Assembly: GCA_904501915.1 (NCBI GenBank)
Contig: CAJGCV010000019.1
Coordinates: forward strand, 1-25,524
DNA length: 25,524 nt
Direction of reading: 5' to 3'
Source of the DNA: an uncultured Akkermansia sp.
GTDB lineage: Bacteria; Verrucomicrobiota; Verrucomicrobiia; Verrucomicrobiales; Akkermansiaceae
In this document: piece after piece, positions 22,443 to 25,524 of the stretch
Layout of the letters: each line of letters opens with the position of its first letter
Position numbering within the stretch: the first letter of the stretch is position 1
The notes under the pieces: model-generated
The model's input: only the letters and a program-made list of their open reading frames with translations
Told to the model about the DNA's origin: nothing
Databases searched by the model: none
Position numbers and translations under genes: made by a program

Positions 22443-23339
22443 ATGAGTACTCCTCCTCTTCCTCCGACCCCTCCTCGCCCGGTTCCTCCCACGGCTCCTG
22501 TGCCCCCTGTAGCCCCACGTCCTGTGCCGCCCACGGCTCCGCGTCCAGCTATGCCTGCAGCTCCTACTGCGCCTATAGCTCCGCGTTCGGTCGCTGTCCC
22601 TCCTTCTGCGCCTCGTGCTGCGGCTACTGTGCCGTTAGCTCCGGCAGCTCCTGCCCGCCCGGTAGCTCCTGTGCCTCCCTCGGCTCCTGCCACTCCGGCT
22701 CGTCCGGCCGCTCCGGTTCCGCCTACGGCTCCGCGCATGACGCCGACCATGCCCTTGCAGGTGCCTACACGTCCCATCATGCCGTCTGCTCCTGCCGCTC
22801 CGGTTCCACCTACGGCGCCTGTTGCTCCTGCAGCCCCTGCCGCTCCGGCAGCTCCGGCTGTTCCTACGGCAGCCCCGGTTCCTCCGTCCTCTCCTGTGGC
22901 CCCCACGGCAATGCCAACGGCCACTACAGCCATGCCCACGGCTACGGCTCCGCTGCCTGCCAAGTCTGCCAAGCCGGCTAAGCCTGGTGTCAAGTCCGGT
23001 GCCAGCAAGCCTGGAGCCGGTGCCAGTAAGCCTGGTTCCAAAAAGAAGAAGCAGGTGGAGGTTGTCGAAGAAGAGGAAGAGGAGAAGAAGCCCACGCACC
23101 CCACAGTGCTGATTGTTTCAATCATTGCACTGCTGGCTGCTCTCTACTTCGCTTTCCAGCAGTACACCATTGACGGCACGTATGGCCGCGCCAGTGAACC
23201 CACCTTCGGTTGGCCCGCTGATGGCTCTGGTGATGCTGCAGATGCCTCTGCTGAGGAAGAATCCGCTTCTTCCGAGGAAGAGGAAGCTCCTGCTGAGGAG
23301 GAAGAAGCCGAAGAGGAATCCGAAGAGGAAGAAGAATAA
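22443..23339 (+). CDS. Pro/Ala-rich single-pass membrane protein with an acidic C-terminal tail
   Basis: A 298-residue protein I cannot assign to a family. Residues 1 to about 172 are almost only Pro, Ala, Thr, Val and Arg, in irregular repeats such as VPPTAP and APAAPA. Then come a Lys/Gly/Ser-rich part (about 172-200), a charged block (KKKKQVEVVEEEEEEKK), one hydrophobic helix (TVLIVSIIALLAALYFAF, about 219-236), a short GTYGRASEPTFGWP segment and a tail of Glu and Ser to the end. No signal peptide. By the positive-inside rule the Pro/Ala part would be cytoplasmic and the acidic tail outside. It resembles neither TonB (opposite order) nor an S-layer protein. Dense PP motifs imply dependence on elongation factor P. 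It ends 42 nt before trxA. Confidence 0.85.
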   Translation: MSTPPLPPTPPRPVPPTAPVPPVAPRPVPPTAPRPAMPAAPTAPIAPRSVAVPPSAPRAAATVPLAPAAPARPVAPVPPSAPATPARPAAPVPPTAPRMTPTMPLQVPTRPIMPSAPAAPVPPTAPVAPAAPAAPAAPAVPTAAPVPPSSPVAPTAMPTATTAMPTATAPLPAKSAKPAKPGVKSGASKPGAGASKPGSKKKKQVEVVEEEEEEKKPTHPTVLIVSIIALLAALYFAFQQYTIDGTYGRASEPTFGWPADGSGDAADASAEEESASSEEEEAPAEEEEAEEESEEEEE

Positions 23340-23381
23340 TTTTTCAACGGATTCGGCATTCTCTGCATCTCATCCCTCATC

Positions 23382-23705
23382 ATGGCATTACAGATTACAG
23401 ACAGCAATTTCGCATCGGAGGTCCTCGAAAGTCCCGTGCCAGTGCTGGTGGATTTCTGGGCTCCCTGGTGTGGTCCCTGCAAGATGATTTCTCCCATTGT
23501 GGATCAGATTGCGGTGGAGCTGGCCGGGCAGGCCAAAGTCTGCAAGGTGAATGTGGATGAGGATACCACCCAGGAACTCTGCAACCATTACAACATCCGC
23601 TCTATTCCCACGCTCATGTTTTTCCGCGGCGGGGAGCTGGTGGATACCGTGGTGGGTGCCACCTCCAAGGAAAATCTGGTGGCTCGTCTGCGAGCCTGCA
23701 TGTAA
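23382..23705 (+). CDS. trxA: Thioredoxin (CGPC)
   Basis: A cytoplasmic thioredoxin of 107 residues, the usual size. The active site is FWAPWCGPCKM (Cys30, Cys33), with the buried Asp in VLVDFW and the cis-proline loop RSIPTLMFF. It reduces protein disulfides at the expense of thioredoxin reductase (not in this window). Three further cysteines lie outside the active site, in KVCKVN, ELCNHY and the C-terminal RACM. It begins 42 nt after the Pro/Ala-rich gene without a visible promoter or Shine-Dalgarno, so the two may be co-transcribed. Confidence 0.95.
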   Translation: MALQITDSNFASEVLESPVPVLVDFWAPWCGPCKMISPIVDQIAVELAGQAKVCKVNVDEDTTQELCNHYNIRSIPTLMFFRGGELVDTVVGATSKENLVARLRACM

Positions 23706-23739
23706 CGCAACCGCCACCGCATGAAAGTCTAAAAAATGC

Positions 23740-23774
23740 AGCACCGCCGGTGGCCGAGCCTCTGGCGGTGCTTT
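23740..23774 (+). terminator. Probable terminator between the two thioredoxin genes
   Basis: A 9-bp stem (AGCACCGCC at 23740-23748 with GGCGGTGCT at 23764-23772) with a 15-nt loop is followed by TTT only. An A-run on the left (23731-23736) would give a better T-run on the minus strand. The string AATGCAGCACC at its left arm also opens the terminator after the second thioredoxin. Confidence 0.65.
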
Positions 23775-23808
23775 GATTATCAAAACAACAATACACCAAA
23801 AAACACAT

Positions 23809-24132
23809 ATGGCACTCAAAGAAGTAACTGAGAGCACGTTTGAGGCAGAAGTCCTCAAGTCCCCCGTACCCGTCCTGGTGGATTTCTGGGCCACCTGGTG
23901 CGGCACTTGCAAAATGATGATGCCCGCCGTAGAACAGGTAGGCACAGCCCTGGGCGCAGAGGCAAAGGTGGTCAAGGTAGACGCTGGTCAGCCTGCCGGT
24001 CAGGCTATCGCCGTACGCTACGGCGTGCGCTCCCTGCCTACCTTTATCATCTTCAAGGGAGGCGAGGTGGTCAACACCATTACCGGCATGACCACTAAGG
24101 ACAAGCTTATCGCCGCCATTAAGGCTGCCTGA
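23809..24132 (+). CDS. Thioredoxin-like protein with a CGTC active site
   Basis: A 107-residue thioredoxin, a tandem paralogue of the preceding gene (about half the residues match by eye). The active site is FWATWCGTCKM (Cys31, Cys34): Thr replaces the Pro of CGPC. The cis-proline loop RSLPTFIIF and VLVDFW are kept, and it has no other cysteines. The changed dipeptide should alter redox potential and perhaps partner choice. The start is the ATG at 23809, which gives the same MAL N-terminus as its neighbour; the leader ACACCAAAAAACACAT has no Shine-Dalgarno. No signal peptide, so probably cytoplasmic. Confidence 0.93.
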   Translation: MALKEVTESTFEAEVLKSPVPVLVDFWATWCGTCKMMMPAVEQVGTALGAEAKVVKVDAGQPAGQAIAVRYGVRSLPTFIIFKGGEVVNTITGMTTKDKLIAAIKAA

Positions 24133-24151
24133 TTCAACTTTAAAAGAATGC

Positions 24152-24187
24152 AGCACCTTGTCGCTTAGGTGACAAGGTGCTTTTTCT
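24152..24187 (+). terminator. Intrinsic terminator of the second thioredoxin gene
   Basis: An 11-bp perfect stem (AGCACCTTGTC at 24152-24162 with GACAAGGTGCT at 24171-24181) with an 8-nt loop and TTTTT (24181-24185), 19 nt after the stop codon. Confidence 0.92.
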
Positions 24188-24214
24188 TGCTTTTTGTGCG
24201 GAATCTGGTAGAAT
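24187..24214 (+). promoter_or_regulatory. Candidate promoter placed for a leaderless transcript
   Basis: -35 TTGCTT (24187-24192), a 16-nt spacer and -10 TAGAAT (24209-24214), followed by seven bases (CCCGCGC) and the ATG at 24222. The -35 box begins right after the T-run of the preceding terminator, so this short gap has to hold both signals. Confidence 0.55.
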
Positions 24215-24221
24215 CCCGCGC

Positions 24222-25418
24222 ATGAAAACAACGACATTGATTGCCGCTGTAAGCATGCTGCTTCCGCTGGTGCAGGCTGCTGTACCTTCCCATTTCTCCG
24301 ACCGGGCCAAGGAAATCCTGTCCGATTCTGTGGCGGTGCAGCCAGGAGAACATCCGCTCAATATCGTCTATTTCCTTGGAAATGACAACGAGCCGGTTGC
24401 AGATTATGAACGCCGCCTGAGCGAAATTATGCACTATGTGCAGCAGTTCTATGCTAAGGAGATGACCCGCAATGGATTCCCTGGTCGCAGCTTTGGTATG
24501 CAGATGCTGGAGAACGGCAATGTGAAGTTCCACCTGGTGCGCGGGAAACACCCGCACCGCGAATACGCCTACGCCACTGGCCATGGTAAGTGCCTCGAGG
24601 ATATTCGCGAGTATGCCGCAGCTCATGCCAATACCATCTGCAGCGACCACATTCTGGTCATCATGCCTACTTTCCATGATGAGGAATACAACGATCTGCA
24701 GCCTGGCGGTGTGCCGTTCTATGGTCTGGGGCGCAACTGCTTTGCCCTTGACTACGCTCATTTCGACCTGCGCCACCTGGGGCAGAACACCCACGAAGGC
24801 CGCCTCCTTACCAAGTGGCTCGGCGGGCTGGCACACGAGCTGGGCCATGGTCTTAACCTGCCGCATAACGAAGGTACGGTGAGTGAGAAAGCAGCCCTGG
24901 GTACACCGCTCATGGGTGCTGGTAACTACACACTGGGCATGAAACCAACCTACCTCACGCTCAATTCTGCGCGTCTGCTGGACCGCTGCCAGGTGTTTGC
25001 CCCCGCCGGGGATAAGACCGAGTTCTATTCTGAGTGCCCCGCTCCACAGGTGCAGGCCTCCAGCCTCAAATGGGAGGGCGATACCCTGAAGCTTGCTGTG
25101 ACCTGCAGCAACTGCGAGTATGTGAACGTGCTGGTACAGGACCCTCCTTATCAGGTGAACCAGGACTATGATGCCGTGGCGTTCTGCACCGAGGCTCAGC
25201 CCGCGGCAGATGGCTTCTGCACCTACACGCTCACCATCCCCGTGGCTGAACTCGCTGCCCGCAGGAATACCGGCAAGGCCGAGCAGGGTATCGATATCCT
25301 GCTGGTGCAGAAAAACGGCAACCGCTACCGCTGGCGCACTGTGTTCGACTGGTCCACGCTGAAGAAGGACGACGTCATCCCCCTGACGAATCCCGGACAG
25401 ATGTGGCAGGGATATTAA
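24222..25418 (+). CDS. Secreted metzincin-type zinc metallopeptidase
   Basis: A 398-residue exported protein. The ATG at 24222 opens a signal peptide (MKTTTLIAAVSMLLPLVQAA, cleavage near residue 19-20). The zinc site is GGLAHELGHGLNLPHN: His205, Glu206, His209, His215, the HExxHxxxxxH form of metzincins, and Met231 in PLMGAGNY is a good Met-turn. Residues 45-200 form the upper catalytic subdomain (GRNCFALDYAHFDLRH before the site). Residues about 255-398 are a separate, probably beta-rich domain with several cysteines. I cannot name the peptidase family. Host glycoprotein or mucin as substrate is an inference from the likely lifestyle only. It is a single-gene unit closed by a hairpin. Confidence 0.88.
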   Translation: MKTTTLIAAVSMLLPLVQAAVPSHFSDRAKEILSDSVAVQPGEHPLNIVYFLGNDNEPVADYERRLSEIMHYVQQFYAKEMTRNGFPGRSFGMQMLENGNVKFHLVRGKHPHREYAYATGHGKCLEDIREYAAAHANTICSDHILVIMPTFHDEEYNDLQPGGVPFYGLGRNCFALDYAHFDLRHLGQNTHEGRLLTKWLGGLAHELGHGLNLPHNEGTVSEKAALGTPLMGAGNYTLGMKPTYLTLNSARLLDRCQVFAPAGDKTEFYSECPAPQVQASSLKWEGDTLKLAVTCSNCEYVNVLVQDPPYQVNQDYDAVAFCTEAQPAADGFCTYTLTIPVAELAARRNTGKAEQGIDILLVQKNGNRYRWRTVFDWSTLKKDDVIPLTNPGQMWQGY

Positions 25419-25422
25419 CAAA

Positions 25423-25452
25423 CAGAAAGGGCTCCATTCGGAGCCCTTTCTG
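25423..25452 (+). terminator. Terminator hairpin downstream of the metallopeptidase gene
   Basis: A perfect 13-bp stem (25423-25435 with 25440-25452; core AAAGGGCTCC/GGAGCCCTTT) with an ATTC loop begins 5 nt after the stop codon. No T-run follows. This is explained if an intron has inserted at the end of the stem and displaced the T-tract. Confidence 0.75.
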
Positions 25453-25524
25453 TGTACGACCGACGCGATATGCGCACTGCGGTGAAAGTCCGCGAGGAGC
25501 CGCGATGATGCGGAATCCCAGACC
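25452..25524 (+). mobile_element. Probable 5' end of a group II intron, cut by the window edge
   Basis: The last 73 nt start GTGTACGACC, close to the GUGYG group II intron start, and contain GCGGTGAAAGTCCGCGAGG, which matches the GGUGAAAGUCC hairpin near the beginning of bacterial group II intron domain I. Only this start is visible; the reverse transcriptase and domains V-VI would lie beyond the window. Its place directly behind a terminator hairpin is the known target preference of group IIC introns. RNase P RNA, which has a similar GGAAAGUCCGG string, was considered less likely. Confidence 0.6.

Noticed and set aside
22443..22990. CRISPR or minisatellite array in the Pro/Ala-rich stretch
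   Set aside because: The repeats are short, irregular and in frame with a protein; there are no spacers of constant length.
22211..23125. A 304-codon Gly/Ala-rich open frame on the minus strand over the Pro/Ala-rich gene
   Set aside because: It is the mirror of a Pro/Ala-rich coding sequence (CCN and GCN read backwards give Gly and Ala). It also overlaps the end of the O-antigen ligase gene.
22443..23339. TonB-like energy transducer
   Set aside because: TonB has an N-terminal membrane anchor, a Pro-rich periplasmic part and a folded C-terminal domain. Here the Pro-rich part comes before the helix and the tail is only Glu/Ser.
25452..25524. RNase P RNA (rnpB) 5' end
   Set aside because: The GAAAGTCCG string is shared, but the RNase P form is GAGGAAAGUCCGGGC. 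Here it is GGTGAAAGTCCGC in a local hairpin, which fits a group II intron better.

Overview
The window looks like a chromosomal segment of a Verrucomicrobiota bacterium, most likely Akkermansia or a close relative. The grounds are a short secreted protein of the exosortase-associated TIGR04073 type (known to me mainly from Verrucomicrobia), a moderately high G+C content, translation starts that almost never carry a Shine-Dalgarno sequence, and a gene set (galactose uptake and use, complex I, a secreted zinc protease) that suits a gut mucus degrader. The assignment comes from reading motifs, not from a database search.

Layout. (1) 1-2986, minus strand: a two-gene galactose unit, galK followed 17 nt later by a vSGLT-type sodium/galactose symporter that runs off the left edge. 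(2) 3087-15987, minus strand: one compact operon, nuoD-E-F-G-H-I-J-K-L-M-N, with a good sigma70-type promoter before nuoD and a strong intrinsic terminator after nuoN. nuoA, nuoB and nuoC are absent here, because a divergent gene sits directly upstream of nuoD. (3) 16084-16707, plus strand: an unrecognised 149-residue two-domain protein, closed by a terminator shared with the next gene. (4) 16732-19599, minus strand: the TIGR04073-like secreted protein, then two radical SAM/SPASM genes overlapping by ATGA (an AhbC/NirJ-like enzyme and a TIGR04053-like enzyme), suggestive of siroheme-dependent haem-type chemistry. (5) 19822-20192: rpsU with its own promoter and terminator. (6) 20212-25452, plus strand: an O-antigen ligase-like membrane protein, a Pro/Ala-rich protein with one membrane helix and an acidic tail, two tandem thioredoxins and a secreted metzincin-type protease. 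(7) 25452-25524: what looks like the 5' end of a group II intron placed directly behind a terminator hairpin.

Function. Galactose (for example from mucin glycans) would enter with sodium and be phosphorylated by GalK. Complex I would couple NADH oxidation to ion pumping. The radical SAM pair could supply a haem-like cofactor to respiration. The right-hand genes serve the cell envelope, thiol redox balance and secretion.

The observations most worth following are these: NuoM lacks the TM7 lysine normally needed for pumping; three genes (perhaps more) have a -10 box only 6-7 nt before the start codon, as expected for leaderless mRNAs; the nuo operon shows no Shine-Dalgarno sequences; several membrane proteins carry lineage-specific insertions; and the Pro/Ala-rich protein has no family I can name.
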